Shown: piece after piece, positions 45,537 to 60,400 of the stretch
How the letters are laid out: the number at the start of each line of letters is the position of its first letter
Position numbering within the stretch: the first letter of the stretch is position 1
From: Solenopsis invicta
Taxonomy: Eukaryota; Arthropoda; Insecta; Hymenoptera; Formicidae
Direction of reading: 5' to 3'
DNA: 64,000 nt
Assembly (NCBI RefSeq): GCF_016802725.1
Contig: NC_052669.1
Span: forward strand, 1,264,501 to 1,328,500
The notes under the pieces: model-generated
Told to the model about the DNA's origin: nothing
Seen by the model: the letters and a program-made list of their open reading frames with translations, nothing else
The model's database searches: none
Translations under genes and position numbers: made by a program

Positions 45537-48500
45537 TCTGATTGAACAGTATTTAATTTTTTTCTTGTCAAATCTACGAAGAAGGAAAATAAGGTTAGAA
45601 TCGACTCTACGAAGATTGGAATATTCGGTTACTCGGTTACGAATATTCGGTTACGAATCAAATGTTCAAAATTTAAGATAAACGGCAGAAGTCAATTTCT
45701 TAGAAGAATTCCTTACCGTTTGTCCCGTCATGTGCACCTTCATGCGCAAAATTACAGATCAATTCTTCAAAAAGCTTCAGAAAGAGGTAAACATCGTCCA
45801 TGCGCCATAACCTTACAAACACACAGCGAACAGCGACACACTTGGCTTGCGCCAAGTTGCACATAGCTGATCGCATAATTTGCGCATAATATAACTGATC
45901 AATGAATGAATTAAAAAATTCCAAAATTGTTAAATTTAAAACATGAATATATTATATTTAAAACATGTTTCGAACACTATATTAGTGTTTTAAACTCATT
46001 TGTTTAATTTAAACATGTTTTAAAACATATTTGAAACAGATTTTAGGGGGGGGGGGGATATTCGTATGCTTATTTTTAATATATATATGTTTACTTTTTG
46101 TAAATATTATTAAAAATTATTTTAAAAAATATGTCTTAATATTTCAAAATATATACAAAGACATAAACAAAAATCTTTGATTTTACCATTTAGGATTTTA
46201 ACGTTTATAAGTTACAATTTTTTTGTAATTATAATATGACCTCTTTATATCAGAATGTACAAAATGATTTAATAATAATATATAATACAGAAAGTCCTAA
46301 ACTTCACGTGATACCTATTTATAGTTGTTAATCGCAAATTCCTCTGAGATCTTTTCGAAACGAAAATCTTAGTATCAAAATATCGATTCTATAGTATTAG
46401 TTTTTAAATGAGAAGGGTTTAAAGTTGATAAATCAAATTGTCTAAAATTTGCACGCTCAGGTGTGACCCATTGTACCGCGAAGATATATGCAAAATTAAT
46501 ATAAAAAAATGAATATGGGCGATTTTTCTAATTCATAGATTGATCAATCATATATAGTCATTATACTGCATCAACCATTTATAATTAAAATTATTTGTTG
46601 TTTTGTTTTTTTGCAACAGATTTTAGGGCTAAAATTTGGGTATTTACAACCAAAATTTTTTGTCATTGATTAGAAAAAAACTAAGAAAACCGTTTTTAAT
46701 TTCAATAAATTTAGTTAGAATTGTAAAATTTGATTAGAATCAAGCTAAAACATTTTTATTTACCAAACGCTCGATAGATTAATCTGGATTACATTGACGT
46801 TTTTTTTCCATTTTGCCGATTCTGCTTTAAATTCAAAATTTTGAACATGTACGAAAAAAGTAAAAAACATCATATAATTCGGATGTAATTGTACAACCGT
46901 ATTCTTCAATGAAAGAGTATATCAGAATTTTTTCTGATTTTTTTAAAGTTGAAAAACCCATTACAAAAAAGTTGTTTAATTTTTATATATTTGTAAATGT
47001 GATGAAAAATTAATAATGGACACAAACAACCAATGCTGTAAGGTTTTGTAGGAAAAGTATATTAAATGTTACTAATTATATTTTAATTCGATGTAAAAAT
47101 CGGTCATTGAATATTACGCATTCTCGTTAGCTTAAATTCAATGAGTTGATGGATGTATGTAGCTGCGTTAACAACAACTAAAGATATCGGCGATGAAATT
47201 ATTAGTTAATTAAATTGTTCAGATTTTCTGAGGTTTCCGTAATAGCGAAACCTGCTAAAAGTTGCAACGTCGCAGTACTTCATTCCACTTCGTCTGGGTG
47301 AGTACTATACTTGAGCTTGTCCCACAATTTATATTTCTTATAAATTAGTCTGACTGATCACAAAACAACAACAATTGCAAACCGATTTGAATAAAATTTT
47401 TGCATAAAATAATAATATTAAGTATTAGTACTTAATGCAAAACTTGATTAGGCTATATAAAATCTAATAATGTATCTGAAGTCTCAAAACATTTTGACCG
47501 ACTATTGTTGCATCATAAAACAATTAACGTCTAATTACAAGCGTAATCAAATCAGCGTGCAAAAATTAATTAAAAATTTTCTGTACTTTTGTACAAATGT
47601 TCGAGGTCAATGTAGAAATCGTACATACAATCGTAGTCCTACTGAATGCGAAACTTATTATGTATGCAATAAATCGCACGTTACAGTATAATAAATTGCA
47701 AATACATCGACATTTGAACTTTTAGCCTGGAATGCAATTACATTGCACTAAGAATAATCTTGTGCGCGTCTAGTTAAATCCAAGCGTTATATTATATTTA
47801 TATTTTGCGAAAGATTTGTTTAATCCGTTTACTTAAGTGCGATTGTAACATCCTCCAATACAGATTAACCAAAAGCTTTTCATTAAACAATTAAAAAAAT
47901 TACATTTACGAGTTGCTTTATAAGTTTTTAACGACTTGAATATTATAAAGCATGAATATATGAGATAGTGCACACTCCAAGAAACCGTATTAAGTAAAAT
48001 AAAATATAATTAAACGATAATACGTTATATCAAACTGACGAAATTAAAACACGAGAATAGAAGGTCTACGTCAGTCACAGTGGTTCTTAGTGCCGAATAA
48101 TATTTTTGAGTTGAAAATTGTAAAAATTTTTAAAAAATTATTATTTAGCACTAAGAACCGATGCGATAATATAATTATTTACGTTGTAATTTAATTAGTA
48201 ACTTATAAATAATTTGTACAATATTTTAGTTACAATATGTCATGTATAATTGCTCAAATTAAGGATGTCATAATAACGTCACGATAAATGGTCACATGCG
48301 ATATTGATAATGTTGGGAATCCCAATAAGAATCTTACTGTGATAACTATAATTTATGTGAATCATTCAAATTGATAAATAATACTGTGCTTCTCATGTTA
48401 ACTTTTAGAAGAATTTATTTTCTATTTGATCAACATGAAGTATATTATAAAATTTTATAAATGATCAACACTATTATTTTATTTATTTTTTGTGTTACAC

Positions 48501-48767
48501 ATTTCTTCATTAGGTCTATTTTCTGTTGCTGCATTGGATTGCACACTAAAATTTCTATTTTGTTTTCAAACTTTAAATATATATCTATTTCATTTTATTT
48601 TAAGCGAATATTTAAAGAGAGATGAAATTATTGACATTGTAGGTTCGTATTTTCTTTAAATGACTTTATGAAACAGAAAACTTTTTTACAAATGTATTAT
48701 AATATTATCAATGAAGCTTATCAGTCGTACTTCCTCACCCATGTGACAATCACTTCTTATCGTACAA
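45537..48767. other. Intergenic DNA between MRPS33 and the lectin gene
   Basis: AT-rich. It contains GAATATTCGGTTAC words at 45455-45655, a run of about 11 G at 46046-46056 and the small inverted repeat at 48080-48160 (GGTTCTTAGTGC ... GCACTAAGAACC). No gene was recognised; open frames at 45700-45924 and 47470-47691 have no family character. Confidence 0.5.
48080..48160. repeat. Short inverted repeat
   Basis: GGTTCTTAGTGCcgAATAATA at the left pairs with TATTATTTAGCACTAAGAACC at the right around an AT-rich loop. A MITE-sized foldback. Confidence 0.6.
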
Positions 48768-48774
48768 TATAAAG
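48768..48774 (+). promoter_or_regulatory. TATA box of the C-type lectin gene
   Basis: TATAAAG, 74 bp upstream of the start codon. An initiator-like TTTAGTC lies about 30 bp downstream. The placement fits a short 5' UTR for a regulated secreted protein. Confidence 0.6.
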
Positions 48775-48841
48775 GAACGCATCCGTTGTCACTCTCGTAT
48801 TTAGTCTTTGGAATTTACATTGTCAACGTAATAGCACAATA

Positions 48842-49845
48842 ATGATGTTGCGATACATGTTCGTGGTACTTTCATGTACAATAACGTATTGTATAGCATC
48901 AGAAAATACAATTGAAACTGATACAGTGATCAACGGATTGACAGGTAAGTTAAGTAAGAAAATAATTGGACATTATATACATATATGTATATCTTATTTT
49001 AGTAATTAATTTAATATTTCAAAAAGAGACAAAAGAGAAATATTTATATCATACCTACATATATCTTGAATGTTAAATTAAAGATCTTTTATTAATAATT
49101 TTATTATACAACACACGTATATTATGTACATATACATACATTTCATCGTGATCGATGTAAGAAAAGGTATATCAATTTGTAAAAGCTGTAACCCCAGGTA
49201 AATCATCACTAAACATGAATGGAAATTTGACTCCGGCACAGCAAATTATTTATATTTACGGGCCACGTCAATGGAAAATGCAAGATAGTAATCTCATAAA
49301 CAAAGCAGGGAACGATTATCTTATTACACCTGGCATGGGTGCTCATAAACTTCATGTTCGTAAGTTGCCATGGTACAAGGCTCGCAGAATTTGCATTCAA
49401 GAAGGGGGTGAGTTTCCAATGGCGATATTATATTTTATTAATATATCGTATCGATAGTATCTCAATGTGAATTTTATTTAACTCTCTTTTATATCAAGAA
49501 TACGATTATATAATGCGAATTAACGTAAATCTGCCTGTGGACGTAGGTCATTTGGCTATTATTAACTCCAATTCGGAGGAAAAACTGCTGTTGCACATTT
49601 TGGAGGAGAATAAAATAAATCAAGCGTGGCTTGGCGTACATGATCTCTACGAAGAGGGCGATTGGAATACGATCATGGACGAACCTTTGGAAGCTACAGG
49701 CTACTCAAAGTGGACTTTAAAAATTGCCAACGAACCTGACAACTATGGCGGGAAACAGCACTGTGGAGTCCTCTTGAAGGAAGGCGGAATGGATGATCTC
49801 GAGTGCACTGCATTAGTCGCCTTTTTCTGCGAAATTGCTTTCTGA
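48842..49845 (+). CDS. Secreted C-type lectin (haemolymph LPS-binding protein-like)
   Basis: Exons 48842-48944, 49198-49407 and 49499-49845 encode 219 aa. A signal peptide covers roughly residues 1-20 (MMLRYMFVVLSCTITYCIAS). The C-type lectin domain runs from about residue 85 to the end: WYKARRICIQEGG, HLAIINSNSE, AWLGVHDLYEEGDW, an EPD motif in NEPDNYGGKQHCG, then DDLECTALVAFFCEI. Four conserved Cys are in place (RICI, QHCG, LECT, FFCE). EPD suggests mannose-type ligand binding, though one or more calcium ligands may be altered. Such proteins act in haemolymph recognition of bacterial polysaccharide and clearance. ATG at 48845 is an equally possible start. All three exons join in phase. Confidence 0.93.
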
Positions 49846-50534
49846 ATCAGCAAATTCTCATAAATTATGCGAACGTGAGATTATAATCAGACATTGTAAC
49901 GATATGCGATTTATCTAAGGTTGTAATTAAATAGTCATTCTAAGATGTGCTATTAAGATCAAATTAACAATGCCGATAAAAACGCAAGTGTGTTTTCATG
50001 ATTAATAAGGTCCGTAATATTACAATGAAGACGATTATAGGTTATAAGCTTTATTTTTATGCTAACAATTATCTGTAGGAATATTAAATAGTATCAATGA
50101 ACGTGCGTATATTAAAAGAAATGATATAAGAAGAGATTATTATCATCTTACAATATGCAAGAACGTCGATTCTTTAGAAACGATATGTGCTTTTATTCCG
50201 TAATCACAATTAACGAAACAGAGTAAAAATAATGATTAAAAAATAATTGAATATTAGCAAAAAAAATTTAAAAGGTTGTTATTTTTTAGATTAATTGTTT
50301 AAATTAATGAAAAATGCAAGGTGATGCCGAGTCACAGCTTTAAATATCTCGTTTGCGTTATTGGGTACATCAAAGTCGGGAGGATAGAACTTGTACAGCA
50401 CGGAATACAATATAACATTTCAGCAATATTGCAGCAACATTGCAACATTGCTACAGAAACATTGATAGTTCTGTGCTGTATGGAAAAAACTCAAAGGTCA
50501 AAGCAGCAAGGACTGCTATTTTCCTAACTATGGA
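49846..50534. other. Lectin 3' UTR and intergenic DNA
   Basis: No gene was recognised. The open frame at 50321-50527 contains CAGCAATATTGCAGCAACATTGCAACATTGC, a simple repeat-like stretch, and is unlikely to be coding. Confidence 0.45.
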
Positions 50535-51190
50535 TCAGTAAACCTTATGTATAAAAAGTAATAAGTTTCCTTTATCGGGGTTCCATCTGTCGCGTTTCCT
50601 CATATCGGTTTGCATTCGTCGTGTTTCACGAATGAATCTATCGCCGGTGATCAGCAGATGATTATTATTATCTGGGTTTATAGAGCCAAATGCCGTGTAC
50701 CCGTTCCCAATCTCCATTTGCGCCTGTCTTCGCTCGTGGTTCTCCATGACTTGTCGCATTCTCTCATACCACGATCTTCGTGGTCTTCCCCGCTTCCTTC
50801 TCCCTGATAGTATCCATCTAAACAGTTTTTCTATCTCTCCCGCTTCATTCTCATTAGGTATCCAAACCGTTTTAATTTTCTTATTTCTATTCTTTTCAGT
50901 ACTATTTGTTATGCATTAGCACTCTCTCTAATCATCTTATTTTTAATTCTCTCTGTCTGGAAATTCCTTCCGATCTCCGTAGGTAGTCCATCTCCAGGGC
51001 GTTGAGCCTTCTCTTCATCTTCGCATTAATTGTCCACACCTTGCTGCTGTAACGCAGCACGGATTCTATCATATATCTTCTTACTTTCAATCTGTCTGGA
51101 AATATTTGTGTCCCATCATATCGAATTCAGGTCCAATGACTTTTCGACTTTGTTTTATACAATTTTTTATCTCTTGTGTTTTCAATTTCC
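50535..51190 (-). pseudogene. Non-LTR retrotransposon remnant (3' end of the ORF)
   Basis: Read on the minus strand, fragments match the C-terminal end of non-LTR reverse-transcriptase ORFs: RYMIESVLRYSSKVWTINAK, MKRRLNALEMDYLRRSEGIS, then GRRKRGRPRRSWYERMRQVM. Stops and frameshifts separate the pieces, and no catalytic RT motif is present. It is a dead 5'-truncated copy just upstream of Ggamma1. Confidence 0.75.
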
Positions 51191-51438
51191 TCCTTCATAA
51201 TCCATATGCCCAAATATGTAAAATCAGCAGACCATGGTGATAAAATCTCGGATATGCTCTCTTTCTCGCTCGGCCGAGTTTTCCTTTTCCCTCTCGTTCT
51301 CGAAGAGACCGTTCGTCGTTCGCGTTACGGGTATAGAGTCCGATAGCTATTCTCAAAGCCGTTCTTATTGATTTTCTTGTGTAGGCGCACGCGCTATCCC
51401 GTGCCCCGATTTGCGACAAGGGGGGTGCGGCTGTAACC

Positions 51439-54400
51439 ATGGATCCCAGTGTACTCGCCACCATGGACAAGGACGCACTGAAGAAGCAGATCGAGAACAT
51501 GAAGTATCAGGCGTCCATGGAACGGTGGTCCCTGTCGAAGAGCATCACGGCGTAAGTGAATCGTGGTGCAAGTTGAATCATCTTCATCGTTGTCGTCGCT
51601 TGCACCTGCTAGTTTGTCGTCTTTTCTCCCTATTTGCGTCATTTGCACACGTCTGTGGATACCCAGGAAGACCATCACCCTTGCACGTAGATGCATAATC
51701 CCGCAATTTATGTCAATTATAGATTTATCGGTTAACTTTTTAAGCAAAGTTTTCTTCAAAAATTAAAAATGTAATTGGAATTTATGACTTTTGTGATTTC
51801 TTTGACATTATCATCAGATGGTGTTGTATTCGAAATCAATTTTCATTACTTTTCTAAATTCAAAATTTATTTACAAATTTTCTTTTACTTTATAGGTTTC
51901 ACAGATTTTTCATTTTTTCCGGAGCTGGAAGATCTTGGAGATGCTAGGTAGCATCGATAATATTAAAATGATTGTTAATTTAGTTCTATGATATTACCTT
52001 TCTATTCGATTTAAGAACTGTGTTTGAAACCGAAAGTGACGGCAAACGTTGTACATTTCGAACAAATTAGAAATTGCTATAATCGTCTGTGAGCTTTTCT
52101 CAATTTTAATTGTAATATATACAAATCGCGATTATAATTGTATTATATACAAGTCGTAATTATTATCTATACTAATTTTCTTTAAACCTCTGCCTCGTTC
52201 GAATGAAACAACTCATCTCACACTCGTTTGCTACTAGATACAAAGCAATTAAAATCGACAATAAAGACTTATTTATTTTTCACTCATTATAATTTTGTAC
52301 CCTAACAAAAGTAAAAATTAGATCGCAAGTTGAATGAAAGACTGACAGAAATGTAATACAACTTTTTTAGTATGTCTCATTATCTGAATTTCCGCTTCCT
52401 AGAAATTTCGTTTACGCTTCTGTCACTTTCCCATTACATTCGACTTGCGTTCCGATTTTATTTTTGCCAGGGTATTCGTTGATATTATTCGCCAATAGTG
52501 TATGTATGTATATGCATTCTTCCTACATGTCTGTAATATTTGACTTGTAAATTATTGTAACACGTAGAAAGCAGTTTTTATTTAACTTTTAACATACTTT
52601 TTGCCTATTCTGGGCACGTATTGTGAAACTGGAATTTCAGAATAAATTCCGAATAGAATTCTTTAATTATTTCTTAGATGTCTATTCTATATATATGTTT
52701 TCTAAGTAAGATTGGATAAGTTAATAAAATTTTTAAATTAAAGTTTATTTTACATTAACTTTTTAATTAAGTTAAAGTTAATGGCTTATAAATTTAATTT
52801 AGTTATATTAAAAGTTACCTGAATAAAAAACTAACTCAATTAAAAGTTACTTTAAGATTAAATTAAGTTAAATATAAAGTTAATTTTGAAAAACTTTATT
52901 TCTATTAAATTAGAAATTCGTACTTCTTTAAAGTTACTTTATTCAAAACTATCGCAATATGGATCTTTAAACAAATTTTTAATGTTTTAATGAAATAAAT
53001 ATTAAAAATTAAGTAAATTAAGTTTATATGAAATAGCAAAAAAATTTAAGAAATATTGTTTTTTTATGTTAAAATGTATTTTGTTTTTTCAATTTTTTTT
53101 CTTTTACATAAATAAATTTTTAACTTAAGAAAAAAAATTAATAGACTTAAATTTGTATTTTAAAAATAACCAGTTAAGTTAAAAGATATTAACTTTGTAA
53201 TTATATTATTTTACTTTTAACTTTTTAACTAGTTACTACCTAATTCTGTTTTTACAGAAGACGGAATAAATTCTGATCGGAATCCATTCCGGGCAGTTCC
53301 GTACGTGCCTTGATCCATAAGAGAGAGATAATTATGCACTTTTTATGCACACTCAACAAATACAAGAAGCATCATTAGTATCGTGTTCTCGAGACAGTAT
53401 ATTTAGTTTTTACAGCACGGGCGTGTCCATTCGTATTACAAGTTTCTTCAAATACTTGAGGTATATACAAGGCATATTACGCGAAGGCTATTTAACGGTA
53501 ACGACTGTAGTTTCCTAGTTCCTTAATAATAGAGGTAATTTACACTGGTGCGTAATCACAGAATGCCTTTCCAGATGAATTGGTTCGTACACAAATCTAC
53601 GTAATACCATATTCACCACAGGTTGTTGTCGTTCAAGGTTCAACTACATCCATTTCAGCTGAAGGATAACATTATTTGAAAAATTGAAAGAACTAATATT
53701 TTTTATTTGTAATTACTAACTGCACGATTATTTGGAAGTCAAGAATATTCTTGGTGAAAATTCTTCTCAGATTTTTTACACGAATTGGAGCACTGTTTAG
53801 AAATACTGAGATAGTCTACATTCTGTCTTAGAATTTTTCATAAGATGTATGTAAAATCTGAAACATTCTAAAATTCTATTTGTATTAAAAAATCTAAGAA
53901 ACTTTAAAACTTTAGATTTATTTGAAATTTTATTAATTCAAATCTTAATCAGTTTTACGCTTTAGAAAAGGGTTGTTATCAATCGCAATCTCAGCGATCA
54001 CGTCAATGTAGCTTTAGATTAATTTGTCCGTTGTACGTGGAATCGAGTTTTTTTGCCACGTGTTAAAACTGCGATCGTGCAAACCGAAATGCACGATCGC
54101 GGCGTAGGTGTGTTCCGGTGTTCCCGATCGCGTTTTTTTTTATTTTATTTTTTTTTTTACCTCGGAGCGCAGCGCCTTTTCCCAGATAAGTCATCTCACA
54201 CGCCCATAACATATAAAATGCAGCCGCGCGCGGACCGCTGACTGGCACAGTCAAGGCTGAATTGTGCTCACAATCATGCGCGTCCCCGTGTTACGTAGAG
54301 AGACAGGATCTCCTTGGACGGCGGTGCGTGTCCGCGTTAATCGCGTTTTCGCGGCACACGATCACTTTCAGGCAGCGCTCATTTGTGCACCATACGCAAG

Positions 54401-57400
54401 GAGTACGAGCGCGAGAATGCGAGAGTGCGAGAGGGAGTCCGCGAGAAACCTGACGCGGCAGCCGGCGATTATGATGACTCAATGGCCGGCGATAATCGGT
54501 CATCTAATTGGGCCGCAGTTGGTCTCGATCGCGGCGATCATCTCTCAACGTAACTTCGCGATTTCGTCACGCGTAAACGAAAGGGATCGCGCGAGGATTG
54601 TCCCCCGCGTCCGTGGGTTCCAGCCTATTCGGCTCCACTTAATTATATCTCTCGCGTGTCGCGCTCTCGCTAATGATCGAGCGCAGCCGTGTTATTGCGA
54701 GATTAAGCTCGCAAAACGCTCTGCGAATTTAACTCACGTTCCAACCGATTTAATGGTGGCGTTAACGATCTTTTGTGGATAACGAGTCTACGCGAAGAAA
54801 ATATTGCATTATAAATCACAAAAGTTTCTTTTCTTTTTCGTAAACAACTTGGGTACTTTAAATTGTATATTATTATATTGTAATATTCAAATAATTAAAT
54901 AACTGTTTTGTAAAACAAAGCTTATGTATTATGAACGTAATCCGCTCTTGCTCCGTAAAAGAACTTTCCGTTTATTTTTATTATTATAGTATATTGTTTC
55001 GGAGATCGTTTTCCTTCGCTATCATTATTGCTGTAAGATACCCGAGTTGATTGAAGCCGGCTAATTTATTTTATTTATAAAAACCTTATTTGTAAGGATA
55101 TTAAAATCAACTAGGTCAGAATAAAATTTTTATTTTAATTATTTACAAAAATAAAATAAATTTTTTATAGAGAATATTTGTAATTAAATAAAAAAAAGAA
55201 TTTTTTAAAACTAAACGTTTTTTAAATTTAAACGTTGGATCTTATTATACGTTTATGAAAAGTAAATTGAAACCAAAAACAGATAAATGTTATTTTCTAA
55301 ATTAATTTTAAAATAATTATTAATTACAAATATAAAATTTGTTAGAGTTTACTCTTGAACATTACAATTATGTTTAATTTAGTCTTTACTTAATCTATAT
55401 AACATTTGGAAACTTCTAAACATTTGGATGCAATTTAAAGCAGCATTTAAAATCGTTATCCGATGTAATCCTCACATATAACGAACAAATAACAATAATC
55501 ACATGAGTCTTATTTGAGCAGAGTGCAGTTTAAAAGAATAAGCTTATTTTAAAAAACTGATACACCGAGAGAAAGAATATTTTAAAACAAAAAAAATTTA
55601 ATTAATAAAACTGGATATGATGACTCAGTCTGCGCACAAATTAAAAAAGAATTAAAAGGAATCCAGAGTTATGTCATCAATTTAGACTTTATTTTGAGAT
55701 ATAGTAAGAGTAGAAAGAATTCTTTCAAAAAGAGTTTTTTTTGTATCTGAAAATGAATTCTGAAATTATGACATAAGCCTAAATTCTTTTTAAATTCTCT
55801 GTGCCAACTGGGGCAGCAAAATAGCTTACAAATTTGATGACCCAAAATCTACTCTGATTTAAGTTTATTTCTAAAAATGTTTTTGTATTTCTGTTATTTT
55901 TATATTCAAGTTAATCAGATTTTTTCAATTGAAAAGAAAATAATTTAATAGTATTATGTTAGCTTATTTGTAAACCATTATTTAAATATATCATATAGAA
56001 ATGTAATAATATAAAATTATATATTTAAGGTAAAATATCTAGAAGAGTTATTTAAAAGTAAATATTTTTCCTTAAACAAAACACACAAAAACTTTCATAA
56101 AAATATATGGTTTTCAGAAAACGTATTCTTTTCATTAAAAAAAATTTTTCTCTTAGTGTATATATACTTGATATTTTCTATCTTTAGGAAGTTGATTAAT
56201 ATTAAAATATGTTACAATAAATCATAAAATAATGTACATGATACACTGTTGTTTATAAAAACAGATTATTTAAATTAAATTTATTTCCTTACAAAGATTC
56301 TGTACTAATCAGATGCGGTGCTGCCGATTCTAATTCCTCGGCTCCCTCTTCACCGACTTTCTATGACACATTTTTTAAGCAAATACTGTAAGCGTGAAGC
56401 GCGTTTTGAGGCGGTAAATTTAAAAGTGAACCTTATTTAGTGCTGGATCCCTTATTCGGTTCGGGTACCTTATTTAAAAATATCGATACCTGTTGAACAC
56501 GATCGCCCAAATGGGCGAAAGTATCAACAGCTTGCCGAAAGCACCTCCGGTCACCTGCACCGCACGCCGAACGTTTCGCAAGGTCCGGTATTACGTCAAG
56601 GAATCGCGCGAGACGAAAGGGAACAGTATAGAATCAGGAAGCGGGCGTGGAAATAATGTATCGTCGTATTATCGGGGCGCGAGATTAGGTCGATCGGCGA
56701 GGGATAAAAAGAAAGGAAAGAGAAGAAAAAAAAGAAGAAGGGGGTAACGCGCGCGGTGCGGAGGGGGTGCAGGCGGGTGCTCCGTCGTCGCCTTTCACCG
56801 CTCGAGAAGTCTCGCGAGACCGCGGAAACTTTTTGCTTTCGCGCGCGATACTCGCCTCGAAAACCGCCGCGAGAAACGACGACGTACCGTCGTCGTTTCT
56901 CGCCGCACGCCGGACTTAAACGCTCGCGCGCGCCGCGGTTCCGCGTCGTTCCGCAAGCGGAACCACGCGCCGGAACAAGAAGAGCGGCGCCTACTTCCCG
57001 CATGACCGCTGGATCGTATCGTCCATTAGCGATGCGCCCGTGCGCCACGGGCGGTTTCTCGCTAACGATCTAATTTCGGTTTAATTAAGACAGCCGTTCG
57101 TACACGCGACGCGCAAAGTAGGAGTCTTAGAAAAACCGGGCTAAAATTTGAATTTTACATGTATGTATTGATCATTTTAACTATCCAAATCGAAAAATTA
57201 CTAAATAGACATATGTATCTCAAGTAATAATAATAATAATCAGTATTATTTAATTGTTAAACAGCCAATACGTGCCATTGTCGTAGGAAAGATTCCATTT
57301 GGTCGATTTCAGTATCCGAAATATTCATTGTATTCAAAATTTCGGTAAAAATTATCGAAATAAATTTTTTTCACGATTCATATAGAGATGTATCTCCTGA

Positions 57401-60400
57401 CGTGAATCTTTCGCATTAAATAATTTTCATTGTGAAGATATGTTAAATTGATCAATATTTGAGATTACAAATACTATAAATTATTATGTAAAAGTATCAA
57501 TAAGCATAAATAAAAATATACTTACAACAATTACCTTTAAAGTATCATAAATTCTTATTTTAAACACGAATCAGAATATTGGTCAGAAATATCTGAAAAT
57601 CCTATGCAACGGATTGAAATTAGGCGAGTATTTTAATTCATCGGTTGATCAATCGCAAATTATTATGCGCAAGTGCAACTTTATTCTGTAAACGCTATGT
57701 ACATTTGCGCGCAAAACGATTGATCAATCGATGAATTAAAAGAACTCGTCTATTTCCAAGCTCAAAACATCGACATTAACTGGCGACTGCTCGACATACT
57801 CGCGCCTCGGTTCCTGAATTTAGGATGACCTCCTTTAAACTCGGCTGAACTCGACGCCTGTTGCATTCATCGGTACGCAATGTGGGTCGTGCTCTTCCTA
57901 TACGCTTTTATTCTCGCAACGCGCCGTGGAAGTCCCATTATTGGTAATACGTTAACAGTGTTATCGGGCATTAATAAATCATCAGATGGAATTTTTGAAA
58001 TACATTGTGGTCCAAAGATGGAGAGGACGCGTATGGAGAAGAAAAAGACAATTAAGCCGACACTACATATCTTACTTCCTTACTTTATAATTTAATTTTG
58101 AAGTTGGAATTTGTTTTCTTTTCTCTCTAATTAGTTTTTCTAGAAGTATTAAGTTAATTTCGTTAATATATGTGTGTACTCCTTTTACATTTTGTGACAC
58201 GATTATAATGTCGGTAGCATGCGAATGCTTAGTGAAACTGGAAATACTGGAATATTCATGGCATTTTTGTCAATCGACAGTTTCACTCGATCTTCGTGCA
58301 TTAAATTGCGACTTCCATCCGTCAGGTCTGTAAAGACAGACACGAAAGTGAGACAAACCGTGAATTCGAGCATGAAGTGAACAGAATCGCATTCATTTCA
58401 TTTCTATGACTGATTCGCTCGATGATTCTCATTTGAATCTGGGAATCGATCCGATTTCGACGATCGCCGCTCATTATATAAACGACGGCCGCTAAATAAT
58501 AGACGTCGCAGAAACGTTAGTCGGTAACATTACGACACGGGTGTTGGGGAAGGTCGTTCACCCTCACTTAAAAATTGCGCGACGGACTCTGATAAGTGAA
58601 AGTCCTCGATTCCCGCACGAACTCTAATAAATTAATGCCGATCAAGCACGAAATGCGACTATTGTTAGTCAAATGAAATCTACGCGCGGTCATAACGGCG
58701 TATAAAATTCAAGATTATAGGGGGGGAGGTGATATTATAGAGAAGGTGATATTATAGCCCATATAGGTATTATGAGTACTCGTATCATCTTCGTTATTAG
58801 GTGACAAATTACTAGTAATTACTTATAGAATCATTTGTTTAATAGCCTGCCGTTATGTAATGGCGCTAATATGCCAATACACAATAGCTGATGATTGTTA
58901 CAAGGGATTTCTACCTTCGAGCATTTGGAAACTTTTTTAAAGTACATTTTAACACTTAATTACACATGCTTTCTTATTGTTTTTAAACTTGAGCACGTTA
59001 TCACAGGAATTTTTTTTTTATTTTAATTTTTATTCAGCTGCTATTTAACTTTTTATATTTTATATATTTTGAGTTGTGTAAAATTATTTAATACTATAGC
59101 ATTTTATTAATAAAATTTTATTTTTCTTAAACAAGATTAATAAACAAGATTGATTAAAAAAGAGCTTTTTTACGGGTACTTGTTGAATATACGAGTATAA
59201 ACTATAAAGTAATTCTTGTACGTTGACCTCGCCGTTCGTGCGCGTAAACGCTACAGCTGTCACTCAAAACAAATGTCGCGTATTTGCTCAGGTACACGCT
59301 CCAACGCTAAAGGCTTAAGCGACAATGTTGAACATGGCTTTCAGCCGTCGTTTGTGCGCAATAAAACTCAGTGAAGGGTTAAATGCGCGCGTGAGTGCGT
59401 GGCCGGCCGGCGCAGCGCAGCGCGGCGCGGCGCTCTTATTCCTCCCGGACGGAAGGAATTCCATGGACGTTTTGCGCTTGGCGAGCGTCTAGCGGCCTCA
59501 ACAAAGTTCGAAAGCTTCGTGCCGTTGCCGCTTGCGCACGACTCTCCTTGAACGCGAGATCGGCCGCGCGAGCGAATCGAGAAAACCGAGTCCCTTTCAC
59601 CGACTTCCTCGCGAAACGAACGATCGGCCGACTCGCATCGGCTGCTCTACATGCGGAGACGCGAACTTATCGGCGATCTACTAAATCGGAGATAACGTAT
59701 CTAACGTGCGGTAAGCGTCTCGCGGAATATTCTCCAGATCCTGGAAAACGCCGGATTCGGAGCCTCCGGCGAATTTCGAGCGCGAGAGCAATGCACCGGA
59801 GCACAAAGTGGGATTTCAAGATACCGAACAATATTCTAATTCATTTAAAATAAAAATTTATAATATTTTTAAGATATACTTATTGCAAATACTTGCTTAT
59901 ATGATACTTTCACAGTTACTTTAACAGTTTATCTATTAATCGATCAATTAAACAAAAATCTATAATATAACAACATATACGTACGAATATTCATCAAAAA
60001 CCTAGATTAATCAAACATAGAATTATCATCAAAAATATTGCCATCATAAATTATGAAAAAAAATTAGCAGAGTAATAAAAAAAGTTTTGATTAAGTGTTG
60101 TTGAGTTTTATATCAAATCTGCCATTTCACACACTTTGCTAAACTGCAAATTAAGCTGCACTAAAGAATCCCTTTAGGTACAGATTTAAAAGATTTCTGG
60201 AAAATATTCGAAATTGTAGTGAATTTTAGAGAAAGCAATGGAGTGGCCCATGTTGATACTGTGGCCACTCGTATTATATTTGTTTATTACGTAACGAATT
60301 CTGCACCCAGCAAAAAATGTTTAGATATAACACTTTAACAAAACCGTTCTATGTACGTATAACTTTTATAGAACTGAAGAATGATATAATAACTGGCATA

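Noticed and set aside
47220..47330. Possible tRNA or structured RNA
   Set aside because: No cloverleaf with A and B boxes could be built; no tRNA was found anywhere in the window.
59395..59853. 152-codon frame in a CpG island
   Set aside because: Ala/Arg/Ser-rich without family signature; more likely promoter or 5' UTR DNA.
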